NCBI GenBank assembly: GCA_023138835.1
Contig: JAGLOP010000001.1
Location: 216,368-280,367 of the forward strand
Reading direction: 5' to 3'
Source: Arcobacteraceae bacterium
GTDB taxonomy: Bacteria; Campylobacterota; Campylobacteria; Campylobacterales; Arcobacteraceae
Length of the DNA: 64,000 nucleotides
Shown: piece after piece, positions 24,803 through 33,326 of the stretch
Numbering within the stretch: position 1 is the stretch's first letter
How the letters are laid out: every line of letters begins with the position of its first letter
Translations under genes and position numbers: made by a program
The notes under the pieces: generated by a model
The model's database searches: none
What the model was told of the DNA's origin: nothing
What the model saw: the letters and a program-made list of their open reading frames with translations, nothing else

Positions 24803-25714
24803 CTAAGCTAATCCAATATGTCTTACTACAGTGTTATATAACGATGCAATATCCGTTTTACCAATAAAATCATCTACACCGATATCTTCCATTTTATGCC
24901 TAACAGCTGCTGTTGTCATACTTGAATTTATAACTACTGGAATATGAGAAAGCATTGAACTATCTTTAATAGCCTGTGCCACTTGATAACCGTCAGTTTC
25001 CGGCATTTCAATATCAGTAATAACCAACCCTACACTTTGAGGATTAATAGTTGCTAATCTATCTAACAGCTGTGTTCCATTTGGATACACTTCATAGTTT
25101 GCACCGGCCTTTTTGAAAAATGAAATTAAAATTTCTCTTGCAACTGCACTATCTTCTGCTGCTAAAATTATTTTACTATTATTAATAGGAGCGGTTACAT
25201 ATTTATGCAAATCATCTGTACCGCTATCTGTCCAACCAATATCAACTAAAAGTTGTTCGGCGTTAAATACTGTACAAAGTTCATCTTTATCATTAACTTT
25301 CACATAAGTAGTATAAGTAATTTTTGAATTTTGCTCTTCTGAATTTTTAAGTTCATCTGTTGTTTTTTCAACGATATCAAGCATATCTTTTACTAAAAAT
25401 CCTACTTGCTTATGATTAAATTCACAAAAAATAATTAATTTATAATCTTCAATCGGTAATGGCTCATTTCCCAGCCATCTGTCAAGATTGATTAGCGTAA
25501 TCGGTTCACCCCTGATAGTTGCAATCCCCTCCACAATAGGTGTATCTGTTGGAGTATTACTGATTGTAATCTCTTCAGTGATAATAAATGCTTTAATTTT
25601 AGCTATATTAATAGCATATATATTATTGTCACCCGTATAAAAAACTGCTAACTGTTGTACATTTCGTAAATGTGCTTGAGTCATTTGCTCAACGCTGCCG
25701 GCTATTCCACTCAT
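24803..25714 (-). CDS. cheV: Chemotaxis protein CheV (CheW domain plus receiver)
   Basis: 303 residues. The CheW-like domain (about 15-165) includes NTPTDTPIVEGIATIRGEPITLINL; the receiver domain (about 175-300) has the phosphorylation Asp in VITDIEMPETDG and the Lys in GKTDIAS. CheV couples receptors to CheA and may buffer phosphate; several CheV paralogues are common in this class. AAAGGA precedes the ATG. It lies 49 bp after the TcdA gene. Confidence 0.94.
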   Translation of the reverse strand: MSGIAGSVEQMTQAHLRNVQQLAVFYTGDNNIYAINIAKIKAFIITEEITISNTPTDTPIVEGIATIRGEPITLINLDRWLGNEPLPIEDYKLIIFCEFNHKQVGFLVKDMLDIVEKTTDELKNSEEQNSKITYTTYVKVNDKDELCTVFNAEQLLVDIGWTDSGTDDLHKYVTAPINNSKIILAAEDSAVAREILISFFKKAGANYEVYPNGTQLLDRLATINPQSVGLVITDIEMPETDGYQVAQAIKDSSMLSHIPVVINSSMTTAAVRHKMEDIGVDDFIGKTDIASLYNTVVRHIGLA

Positions 25715-25763
25715 ACTAAAATCCTTTATCGGTTCATATTGATAAATTTTATCGTTAAATTAC

Positions 25764-26411
25764 TTAATCTTTGTTTATATTATTTCTAATCTTTTCAAGT
25801 GCAATTGAACACATTGTAAGTCCAAAAGAACCGGTAACCCCTACAAAACTACCCATATCTTTGCATTTAGGTTCTTCACTGCTAAAGATAACTTTAAAAT
25901 TTTTATCAAATTTTGCTTTTTTTAATTCTTCTCTGATTTTCTTTGCAAAAGGGTCATTAAAAGTTTTAAATATATTTAAATATTCTATTTTAGTCGGATC
26001 CAATCTTTTTGCACTGCCAGTTGTAGAGATAAGCTTTTTGTAATATTTTTTAATTATTTGAATTTTTGGTTTTATATCATCAATTGCATCTAAAATTAAA
26101 TCAAATTCACTCATATCAAATTTGTCCACCCAATCAATATCAATTTTTTGTTCAATTGCAGTTATATTTGGATACAGAGTTTTTAAATGTTTAACTTTAC
26201 TCTCACCCAAAGCTTCACTTCCTATTTGTCTATTTTGATTTGATAATTCAAAAGTATCAAAATCAACTATTGTGATATTTTCTAATCCACTTCTATAAAG
26301 GCAATCTAAGGCATGACCGCCAACTCCGCCAACTCCTAAAATAATTATTTTAGCTTTTTGTAATTTTTCAAAATCATCTCCAAATAAACTTTTACATCTG
26401 CTAAATTGCAT
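25764..26411 (-). CDS. tcdA: TcdA/CsdL-type E1-like protein (tRNA t6A dehydratase family)
   Basis: 215 residues. Nucleotide-binding GVGGVGGHALDCL, then the adenylation-type stretch FELSNQNRQIG and the family segment VIFSSEEP. It is slightly shorter than E. coli TcdA (268). The family cyclises t6A to ct6A in tRNA; ThiF/MoeB homologues with C-terminal zinc motifs are excluded because the CxxC pairs are missing. Its ATG overlaps the membrane protein's TAA by one base, so it is coupled to the Fe-S/hemerythrin series. The link is unexplained. Confidence 0.85.
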   Translation of the reverse strand: MQFSRCKSLFGDDFEKLQKAKIIILGVGGVGGHALDCLYRSGLENITIVDFDTFELSNQNRQIGSEALGESKVKHLKTLYPNITAIEQKIDIDWVDKFDMSEFDLILDAIDDIKPKIQIIKKYYKKLISTTGSAKRLDPTKIEYLNIFKTFNDPFAKKIREELKKAKFDKNFKVIFSSEEPKCKDMGSFVGVTGSFGLTMCSIALEKIRNNINKD

Positions 26412-27679
26412 TATTTTGTTTCCATTTTAAAAGCACCCATAGGGTCTGTTTTAGCAATAGAATTATATTTTCTAATTGCAGTGATTAAATTAAATAAAAA
26501 CATCAAATTTGATATTAAAAAAAGCACTGAAGCTATATATAAAAACAGTTGATTAAAAACCGCACTTAAAATAAAAAATGCAAAAGATGAAATATATATA
26601 AAAAATTGTAACTTGATCATATCCTCTTTTATATATTCTCGTAAATTTGGTATTGAAAAATGTCCACGACTGCTAAGATGAAACCAAGCTAAAAAAGGAA
26701 TTATTTTATAAATCATACCTTGTAAAAGTGAATATAAAAATCCAAAAATAAATACTAAAGATAAAATGACCATATTGTCAAAAAATAGAAATAAAACTTG
26801 CGAAAATATTAAAGAATAAAATGAAAATTTCCAGTACCATAGCGTTACATCAAATACAGGTCTTCTTCTGTTGTTTAAGCTGTTTAATCCATAATATGCA
26901 AAAATAGATACAAAAGTTGCAATAATTATTTTAATTAACTGCCAATCTAATTGAAAAATTAAAAATATTCCTGCTAAAACCGACATACCTAATATAACTC
27001 TGGGAAATTTTTCTTGTATATTTTTTGGAAAATCCGGCGCCACATAAAACATAGGAACAACCTGAAAAGCCACCCCCATGACTAAAATAACAGCAAATCC
27101 AAAACCAGCAAATAATATATGGGTATTAACAAAAAAATAATGATACGAATTTATATTCCCGCTTATATGTTGTCCAATTAAATAAAGTCCCAATAAAGCG
27201 GTAACAGCTCCGGCAATAGCAAACAGTTTCATTGTATTTACTGTACTTGTCAGATATTTTACTTGAAATAAAAGTCGTAACAGTACAACAAAAAAAACTC
27301 CAAACGAGATGCTTAAAAATGCACTTCCTGCTATTAATAACATTTTTGATGAAAATATAAAACCGCCGCTTAAACTCAAAGTTCCTGCAACTAATGAAAG
27401 ATGTACTATATTTGCAAATATTAAAGGTCTTTTAAATACTGCGCCCGCAAGAACCGGCAGCATTTGTTGTAAAGCTCCAAATATTATCATAGATAACATC
27501 CCTAAAGTAAAAAGATGTATTAAACCAACCGATACAGGAGAATATCTATTAAAGACCTCCTCTATTGGATAAAATAATAAAACTAATGAAATCAATATCC
27601 CAAATAACGGTGCTGTAAGAAAAAATCTAAACGGTACACTTATCGGCGGTGCTTGGTCTGTTGATAGTCCTTGAAACAT
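26411..27679 (-). CDS. 12-TM heme-copper-oxidase-like/NnrS-like membrane protein, copy B
   Basis: 422 residues, about 12 hydrophobic helices. Conserved histidines include GLIHLFTLGMLSMIIFGALQ (around 57), THILFAGFG (around 190) and YKIIPFLAWFH (around 335). The pattern resembles NnrS and oxidase subunit I-like proteins that hold heme or copper, but the NorB/CcoN ligand set is incomplete, so catalysis is doubtful. A paralogue (copy A) at 29165-30397 shares the H-[IL]-F-x-LG...FGA-x-Q...PV block and YKI-[IV]-PFL-x-WF. It lies 11 bp after the hemerythrin and overlaps tcdA. Probable role in NO or oxygen stress or metal-cofactor handling (inference). Confidence 0.72.
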   Translation of the reverse strand: MFQGLSTDQAPPISVPFRFFLTAPLFGILISLVLLFYPIEEVFNRYSPVSVGLIHLFTLGMLSMIIFGALQQMLPVLAGAVFKRPLIFANIVHLSLVAGTLSLSGGFIFSSKMLLIAGSAFLSISFGVFFVVLLRLLFQVKYLTSTVNTMKLFAIAGAVTALLGLYLIGQHISGNINSYHYFFVNTHILFAGFGFAVILVMGVAFQVVPMFYVAPDFPKNIQEKFPRVILGMSVLAGIFLIFQLDWQLIKIIIATFVSIFAYYGLNSLNNRRRPVFDVTLWYWKFSFYSLIFSQVLFLFFDNMVILSLVFIFGFLYSLLQGMIYKIIPFLAWFHLSSRGHFSIPNLREYIKEDMIKLQFFIYISSFAFFILSAVFNQLFLYIASVLFLISNLMFLFNLITAIRKYNSIAKTDPMGAFKMETK

Positions 27680-27690
27680 TTACAGATATT

Positions 27691-28146
27691 CTATTTAAAA
27701 CTTTTTCGCGGAAGTTCTTTCATACTCTCAAGCAACATATCGCCTTCGTTTTCCATCGCTTCATCAATCATTGGATACATCATTTGTTCCTCTTTCATAT
27801 TGTGTTGCTGCATTGTCATCATTAAAGTTTCACTAAGTCCAAAGAATTTATCTTTATTTTTAGCTTCAAGCTCAACTGCCATATCTTTAACTAATTGTCT
27901 CATTTGAGTATGTTCCATAATCATAACCGGTGTTGGATTACAATGGGCACTTTCACTTCTTGCCTCAAAACCTGGAAACATAACTTCCTCTTCCATATTA
28001 AAATGGTGAATTAAATCACTTCCAAATTTTTCAAATAATGTATTTGCCTCTGCCCAATTTTCATCTGCTACTGCATTTTCCATATTTGCAAATTCAGCAT
28101 CACATGCTCTGTGGTCTGCTTTCATATGTTCGCTTAAAACTGTCAT
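27691..28146 (-). CDS. Hemerythrin-domain (HHE) protein
   Basis: 151 residues, a single four-helix HHE cation-binding domain. Candidate di-iron ligands are H in MKADHRACD, HH in LIHHFNMEEEVMFP with its glutamates, H in IMEHTQM and H in QQHNMKEEQMMYP. Hemerythrin domains bind O2 or NO and, in the YtfE/RIC type, repair Fe-S clusters. Its position among nifSU, a DUF2249-like and a MIP18-like gene favours the repair role. Preceded by a large inverted repeat. Confidence 0.9.
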   Translation of the reverse strand: MTVLSEHMKADHRACDAEFANMENAVADENWAEANTLFEKFGSDLIHHFNMEEEVMFPGFEARSESAHCNPTPVMIMEHTQMRQLVKDMAVELEAKNKDKFFGLSETLMMTMQQHNMKEEQMMYPMIDEAMENEGDMLLESMKELPRKSFK

Positions 28147-28180
28147 TATATTTTTCCTTTGTTTTTTTATTCCGCTACTA

Positions 28181-28216
28181 ATAAATTGTCTAAAAATAAA
28201 TTTTTAAACAATTTAT
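28181..28216. repeat. 36-bp near-perfect inverted repeat upstream of the hemerythrin gene
   Basis: ATAAATTGTCTAAAAAT (28181-28197), spacer AA, ATTTTTAAACAATTTAT (28200-28216): 17-nt arms with one mismatch. It lies 35 bp before the hemerythrin ATG. It could be an operator for a dimeric regulator or an RNA hairpin in the mRNA between two genes. Confidence 0.6.
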
Positions 28217-28223
28217 CTCCGCG

Positions 28224-28241
28224 ATGTGGCAGAAGCCACAT
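28224..28241 (-). terminator. Intergenic hairpin after the FmdE-like gene
   Basis: ATGTGGC / GCCACAT with a 4-nt loop, 12 bp after the FmdE-like stop. No T-run follows on the leftward strand, so it may be an RNA-processing or partial-termination element rather than a full terminator. Confidence 0.45.
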
Positions 28242-28252
28242 TTACTTTTTAT

Positions 28253-28846
28253 CTATTTTATTGTAATTACTTGGTTTATATTTTTAAAAATATTTTCAAC
28301 TCTTTGCTGCCAAAGTTTACCAAAACTGATTCTTTCTTCAGGTGTTGCTATATTTTGCATAATCTTTTGCATAAGTTCTTGCTGTAACGGATTACCGGGT
28401 ATTGAACTTGGATTATAGATTACCTCTACACTTTTGCCATTGTCAAGTCTTTGAAACTTTACACTCGATTGGATATTTGCATCAAATTCCATTAAAGAAT
28501 GTCTTACAAAGTTTCCACCAATTCCTTTAAAACCAGAAGTTGTAGTTGCCCCTGTAATTTGTGTAATAACATTTGCAATTACTCCTGCAACACCATCATT
28601 TGCATCTTCTTTAAAAGATACAAAAATTTCTCCACGAACTGGCAATTCATCTTTATAAAGTGCTTTTAACCCTTCTAAAGTCATCAAATATGCACCTGCA
28701 ACTGTAGGACAACTATGTCCTGCACTTTTTACAACATCAAGAAAGCTAAACTCTACCAGTCCATCTTCAAATGTACCTAAAAAGTCAGATAAATTGTCTA
28801 CTAATTCTATTGTTTCTATTGTGTTAAAAAATTCTGGATACTTCAT
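28253..28846 (-). CDS. FmdE-like protein
   Basis: 197 residues from the ATG at 28846 (an in-frame GTG lies four codons upstream, overlapping the previous gene). SAGHSCPTVAGAY near residue 42 matches the GHxCP metal-binding signature of FmdE, and DGVAGVIANVITQITGAT follows as in that family. FmdE proteins bind zinc or another metal and occur with molybdenum or redox enzymes; their function is unknown. No C-terminal zinc finger is present. The gene follows the MIP18-like stop by one base. Confidence 0.72.
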   Translation of the reverse strand: MKYPEFFNTIETIELVDNLSDFLGTFEDGLVEFSFLDVVKSAGHSCPTVAGAYLMTLEGLKALYKDELPVRGEIFVSFKEDANDGVAGVIANVITQITGATTTSGFKGIGGNFVRHSLMEFDANIQSSVKFQRLDNGKSVEVIYNPSSIPGNPLQQELMQKIMQNIATPEERISFGKLWQQRVENIFKNINQVITIK

Positions 28847-28847
28847 C

Positions 28848-29153
28848 TTACATTCCACTCAATTTCTTTTTAACTTCATCAGTAGCCATAGTGATATTCC
28901 AAGCCGGCTCCCAAACTACTTCAACCTCAACATTTTGTACAGCTTCACATTCTCTTATAACTGCTTCTTCAACCCATTGAACAATCATCTGGTGAAGAGG
29001 ACAAGCTTTTGTACTAAGTGTCATAGTAATTTTTGCCTTACCTTCCTCATCACAAGATGCATCATAAATTAATCCCATCTCTACAAGATTGAATCCAACT
29101 TCTGGATCATTTACAGTTGACACTGCTTTAAAAAGTTCTTCTTTACTTACCAT
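28848..29153 (-). CDS. MIP18/DUF59-family protein (SufT/PaaD-like)
   Basis: 101 residues. Starts with VSTVNDPEVGFNLVEMGLIYDA (the DPE..NI..LGLIY-type signature) and has TLSTKACPLHQMIVQWVEEAV with the conserved cysteine. The family helps deliver Fe-S clusters to client proteins. It lies between the two unknown genes of the nifSU series, 11 bp after membrane copy A. Confidence 0.88.
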   Translation of the reverse strand: MVSKEELFKAVSTVNDPEVGFNLVEMGLIYDASCDEEGKAKITMTLSTKACPLHQMIVQWVEEAVIRECEAVQNVEVEVVWEPAWNITMATDEVKKKLSGM

Positions 29154-29164
29154 TTTCCTATCTC

Positions 29165-30397
29165 CTATTTAAAATTTATCATATACATTAAGTCTTTTAT
29201 CATAAATACAGTACCCACAAATAAAAAACTAATTCCAGCTTTAAAAATATCATTATTACCTAACAATATTCCAAAAGCACAAATGACCACTCCACTTGCA
29301 CTAAATCCAAACTGGAATTTTGCACTAAGTACCGGTACCATATCAGCTAACATTGGTACTTTTTGTTTTCCTATCAATGGAGAAAATCTTTCAAACCAAA
29401 CTAAAAATGGTACTATTTTATATAAATGCCCTGTAATTACAAAAGTAATATATCCTAAAAACAACACCCATCCAATGGTTAATAATAAATTCTCACTTGG
29501 TAACACCAAATAAATAGCACCCAGAATCAAAGATACTGCCAAACTACCATAAGAAAACAGTAATGAGTGTAAATAGATATCATTATCTAATCTTACTCTT
29601 GTTTTATAAATTATATAAATTTGGTAAAAATACAACATAAGTGCTGTTATACTTAAAAGATATCCAACATACTCTAATAAAAAACTACCTGTTATACTTG
29701 AAAACATTACTGACATCACACCAAAACTCATAGTCCATAAAGCATAAGTAACAGGCTTCCAACTGAAACTATGTGAAAGCCAAAACATAGGAAGAAGTAT
29801 CAAACTCATCCCCATAATTGTAACTCCTACATATCCGCCAAGTACTAAATATATATGTGCTTTAAGCAGTGCACCAATATCAACCGAAATTGTTCCGGCA
29901 TATCCTAAAGCCATCAATATACCAAAGATAAGTCCTAAGAAAAGAAATGTATTTGCCAGTAATACACTTACCATCACAAGATTCATTTTTTTTACTTTTT
30001 TGATTGTTAAAAATGTTTCAAGCACAAATATAAGCAATGAAACAAGTACAACTATTCCACCATAAGGCAGCAGTGCAGGACTAGCAACAAAGCCATATCC
30101 CATAAGTAAAGTTCCTATTAAAAGCAAAGGATATATCACATAATACAATTCAACAGCAAAATGCCCGACTTCTAATACCACAGGCACTAATTGAGCCATA
30201 GCACCAAAAATTATCATCATCACAAATCCAAGTAAGAAAATGTGTACCCACGATAAAGTACCGCTGTCTAAACCATCTAAAGCAGATACATCAAAACCAA
30301 AAAGTAAAGCAACACTAAATACAAAAAAAATAGCACCTATAATAAAATAAGGTGCTATTAATTTAAATGGTGGTGCAAAATCTTGCGAAATTGCCAT
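29165..30397 (-). CDS. 12-TM heme-copper-oxidase-like/NnrS-like membrane protein, copy A
   Basis: 410 residues from the ATG at 30397, which overlaps the previous TAA by one base (a TTG lies three codons earlier). About 12 helices. Histidines at LSWVHIFLLGFVMMIIFGAMAQ, KAHIYLVLGGYVGV, WLSHSFSW and GHLYKIVPFLVWFERF. Clearly paralogous to 26411-27679. It is co-translated with the CSGGGCH-tailed protein, which suggests a functional pair. No characterised homologue can be named with confidence. Confidence 0.72.
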   Translation of the reverse strand: MAISQDFAPPFKLIAPYFIIGAIFFVFSVALLFGFDVSALDGLDSGTLSWVHIFLLGFVMMIIFGAMAQLVPVVLEVGHFAVELYYVIYPLLLIGTLLMGYGFVASPALLPYGGIVVLVSLLIFVLETFLTIKKVKKMNLVMVSVLLANTFLFLGLIFGILMALGYAGTISVDIGALLKAHIYLVLGGYVGVTIMGMSLILLPMFWLSHSFSWKPVTYALWTMSFGVMSVMFSSITGSFLLEYVGYLLSITALMLYFYQIYIIYKTRVRLDNDIYLHSLLFSYGSLAVSLILGAIYLVLPSENLLLTIGWVLFLGYITFVITGHLYKIVPFLVWFERFSPLIGKQKVPMLADMVPVLSAKFQFGFSASGVVICAFGILLGNNDIFKAGISFLFVGTVFMIKDLMYMINFK

Positions 30398-30753
30398 TAG
30401 TGACAACCACCGCCGCTACAACCAGTATCAGCAAAATCAGTTGCGGCATCGCCTTCACCCCTTTTTGTGAATGTAATTTTAAATCTACCATCAACTAACT
30501 CTTCAACATTAAAATTAAAATCTGCTTCAACTTTTGGAAATAATCCCATAGGAGCTTTAGAATTAATCATCTCTAGTTTTTCACCTTCAGCAATCATTTG
30601 AAGACCTGTCATCGCATTTATCATAGGCTCTGGATGCCCTGCTTTACTACTATCAAACTGATATATAGTAACTCCATTTTCTTCATATTTCATAAATGGA
30701 ACAGTTGCTCCCTCTACTTTAATTTGTTGTGCATTTTCCGGTAATAAACTCAT
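30397..30753 (-). CDS. DUF2249-like small protein with CSGGGCH tail
   Basis: 118 residues. The middle (PMINAMTGLQMIAEGEKLEM, then INSKAPMGLFPKVEADFN) has the helix-strand pattern and L-x-x-x-[NS]-x-x-P-x-x-L/F-x-x-x feel of DUF2249/TusA-like folds. The C-terminus DTGCSGGGCH offers two cysteines and a histidine, a possible metal or sulfur-binding end. It is translationally coupled to membrane protein copy A and lies downstream of nifU. Fold assignment is tentative; function unknown. Confidence 0.65.
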   Translation of the reverse strand: MSLLPENAQQIKVEGATVPFMKYEENGVTIYQFDSSKAGHPEPMINAMTGLQMIAEGEKLEMINSKAPMGLFPKVEADFNFNVEELVDGRFKITFTKRGEGDAATDFADTGCSGGGCH

Positions 30754-30799
30754 ACTTATCCTTTTCTACTTTATCTTATTTTATTTTATTTAATTATAC

Positions 30800-30828
30800 T
30801 GAAACAAGACAATTTTTGTCTTGTTTCA
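30800..30828. terminator. Perfect hairpin between nifU and the downstream genes
   Basis: TGAAACAAGACAA / TTGTCTTGTTTCA, 13 bp with a TTT loop. The leftward strand lacks a clean T-run, so partial termination or attenuation is more likely than full stop. Confidence 0.55.
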
Positions 30829-30853
30829 CATCAAGTTTTTATCTTTTTATATT

Positions 30854-31834
30854 TTAAACTGGTAAAACTCTAATGTTTTCATCTACCTTAGCTCTAAGTG
30901 TAGATTCAATTGCATAAAGTGTTCCTGTACTACCACTAGCACAACTTCCACAAGCACCTAAATATCTGATATAAATATCGTAGTATGGAAGATTTTCTTT
31001 GATATCAATAATCTCCATATCTCCTCCATCCATCACTAACATAGGTCTGATATATTCATCAATCACTGCATCAACTGCTTTAATTCTTTGAACAATAGTC
31101 ATTTTATCAAAAGAGTTATCTCCCGATTCAGTTGTATTTGCAGCTTCTTCCAATCTAGTTTGTTCCATTTCGGCTCTAACATCAGCTAAAATATCTACTA
31201 AATAAATATCTTTAGGCTCATGACCGCCCGGTCTTATACAAGATTTACAAAAACTTCCGGCTTTTGTAGTTTCAATAACTTCTTCAATAGTTTTTAAATC
31301 ATTGTCTTTAATAGCCGCTACTAATTCTTGTTTTGTAACTCTTGCACATTCACAAACTATATCTTGATTTTCCAATACACTTCGCTCCACTCCCTTATAT
31401 TGAGCAGCAGCTTCTAAAATAACATCATAAGCCATAACCGAACAATGCATTTTTTGAGGCGGTACTGCCGGAGTTCCATCATCATCTCTTAAAAATGCCT
31501 CAACTTCTGTATTTGTAATATGAATAGCTTCATCAACTGTTTTACCAATACAAAGTTCAGCCATTGCATCACTAGAAGCAATGGCAGTTCCACAACCAAA
31601 AGATTTAAATTTACTATCTACAATCGTATCGGTTTTTTCATCAACCAGCCAAAACAATCTTACTGCATCTCCACAACTCTCAGCTCCAAAATCTGCAACA
31701 ATTAATCTTGCCCCTTTTGCATCTGCATCTGCTTGGTTTAACTCTCCCATTGCTACAGGATTATTCATCCTGTCTTGTACTTTTTGACTGTATTGTTCCC
31801 AAACATTTCCGCTTATTAAATCACTTCTTGCCAT
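30854..31834 (-). CDS. nifU: Fe-S cluster scaffold NifU
   Basis: 326 residues in three domains: IscU-like (cysteines in AESCGD, SFGCGTA and MHCSVMA), a Bfd-like [2Fe-2S] domain (CECARV ... FCKSCIRPGG), and a C-terminal Nfu domain with CGSC (GACGSCASGS). It assembles clusters with sulfur from NifS. In Campylobacterota this pair is the general Fe-S machinery, not nitrogenase-specific. It lies 20 bp after nifS. Confidence 0.95.
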   Translation of the reverse strand: MARSDLISGNVWEQYSQKVQDRMNNPVAMGELNQADADAKGARLIVADFGAESCGDAVRLFWLVDEKTDTIVDSKFKSFGCGTAIASSDAMAELCIGKTVDEAIHITNTEVEAFLRDDDGTPAVPPQKMHCSVMAYDVILEAAAQYKGVERSVLENQDIVCECARVTKQELVAAIKDNDLKTIEEVIETTKAGSFCKSCIRPGGHEPKDIYLVDILADVRAEMEQTRLEEAANTTESGDNSFDKMTIVQRIKAVDAVIDEYIRPMLVMDGGDMEIIDIKENLPYYDIYIRYLGACGSCASGSTGTLYAIESTLRAKVDENIRVLPV

Positions 31835-31854
31835 AATATTCTCCTCTTTATTTT

Positions 31855-33057
31855 CTAATGTTCTTCAATATATGCACTAAAAGCTTCTTGCTTTGCATAA
31901 GTCATAGATATTTCTCTAATTCGCTCAACGATTGGTTTAAGTTTTTGTATTACATAATCCATCTCTTCATGAGTTGTAAATTTGCTTAAAGCAAACATAA
32001 CAGTTGCATTTGCAATCTCTACTTTTTCACCCAAAGCTTCAACAACAGCACTAGCCTCTAAATCTTCACTGGAACATGAGCTTCCTGTAGAGATATAAAT
32101 ACCATTTTCATTCATATCCCAAAGCATCGCTTCACCTTCAATACCTCTAAAAGAAGCTACAACTATATTATTAAGTCTGTGTTCTTTTGGTACATAAGAT
32201 TTTGTATCAGGTATACTTAAAATTGCCTCTTCAAGTTTATCTCGTAAAGCACCGATATGATTTTTAATATATGCTACATTCATATCTGAATTTGCTATTT
32301 CTATTGCTTCTGCCATTGCAAATACACCATTATTATAAACGCTGCCTGCTCTTTTTCCACCCATCACATTTTTACTTCCATGAAGAAGTGGTACAAATGG
32401 AGCATTTTGCTTTATAAAAAGTCCCCCTACCCCTTTTGGTCCATGAAATTTATGAGCAGACCAAGTAAAATAATCAACTCCCAAAGCTGACAAGTCAACT
32501 TTTATTTTACCAATTGCCTGAGCAGCATCTGTATGAAAAGGTATATTTTTACCTTGACAAATTTTAGCTATGCTTTTAATTGGTTGAATTGCACCTGTTT
32601 CATTACTAGCCATCAGCACAGTTACTAAAGCAGTTTTATCAGTTATCGCCTCTTTTAAATCTTCAAGACTGATTAAACCATTCTCATCAGTTTCTAAATA
32701 TGTAACCTCCATACCAAAACTTTTACAATAGTTCAGCGGAGATTTAATAGATGCATGTTCAGCAACAGTAGATATAATATGATTTTTAGGGCTTCCTTTT
32801 AAAAACAGATCTAAAAAAGTTTTTATAACTGCATTATTCCCTTCAGTTGTTGAAGATGTAAAAACTATATCATCGTCATCACTGGCATTTAAACTACTAT
32901 AAACTTTATCGTAAGCTGTATTTAAAGCAGCTCTTGTTTCAATCCCTTGCTTATAAATTACATTTGCATTACCAAAAATCTCTGTGGTATTACAATATAA
33001 CTCTTTTACTTTCGGATCAATTTGTGTGGTTGAATTATTATCTAAATATACTTCCAT
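31855..33057 (-). CDS. nifS: Cysteine desulfurase NifS
   Basis: 400 residues from the ATG at 33057, which has AAAGGTG upstream (the frame reaches a GTG three codons earlier, inside that ribosome site). Motifs: YLDNNSTTQIDP, HTDAAQAIGK, and the PLP lysine in SAHKFHGPKG. The active-site loop is STGSSCSSEDLE with the sulfur-carrying Cys. It produces persulfide from cysteine for NifU. First gene of the leftward 33057-25764 series. Confidence 0.95.
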   Translation of the reverse strand: MEVYLDNNSTTQIDPKVKELYCNTTEIFGNANVIYKQGIETRAALNTAYDKVYSSLNASDDDDIVFTSSTTEGNNAVIKTFLDLFLKGSPKNHIISTVAEHASIKSPLNYCKSFGMEVTYLETDENGLISLEDLKEAITDKTALVTVLMASNETGAIQPIKSIAKICQGKNIPFHTDAAQAIGKIKVDLSALGVDYFTWSAHKFHGPKGVGGLFIKQNAPFVPLLHGSKNVMGGKRAGSVYNNGVFAMAEAIEIANSDMNVAYIKNHIGALRDKLEEAILSIPDTKSYVPKEHRLNNIVVASFRGIEGEAMLWDMNENGIYISTGSSCSSEDLEASAVVEALGEKVEIANATVMFALSKFTTHEEMDYVIQKLKPIVERIREISMTYAKQEAFSAYIEEH

Positions 33058-33229
33058 GATCTTCACCTTTTTTTAATTATTACGAAAGTGTAACTTAATT
33101 AAGATAAAATTAGTCTTATTTCAATAAATTACTTTTACAAAATTCTAATATTTAAATTAATCACTGTTATTAATTATATTTAAATAAAATATAAAAGCTC
33201 GTAAAAGCTTTATTTACTGTATTCTTACT

Positions 33230-33287
33230 AAATAGGATAAGAATTGTCTGATTAATCTTTTTAATTAAGACTATTTTTATCCTATTT
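33230..33287. other. Long imperfect stem-loop between divergent genes
   Basis: AAATAGGATAA (33230-33240) pairs with TTATCCTATTT (33277-33287), and inside it GTCTGATTAA can pair with TTAATTAAGAC with one bulge. It ends 40 bp before the start of the gene at 33327. It may be a leader structure of that gene or a terminator-like element. The rest of 33058-33229 is AT-rich promoter sequence with no clear box. Confidence 0.5.
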
Positions 33288-33326
33288 AATTATACTTCCA
33301 TAATTAATTTACAAAAAGGATTAAAA

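Noticed and set aside
30854..33057. Nitrogen fixation genes
   Set aside because: NifS/NifU are the general Fe-S machinery in Campylobacterota; no nitrogenase gene is in the window.
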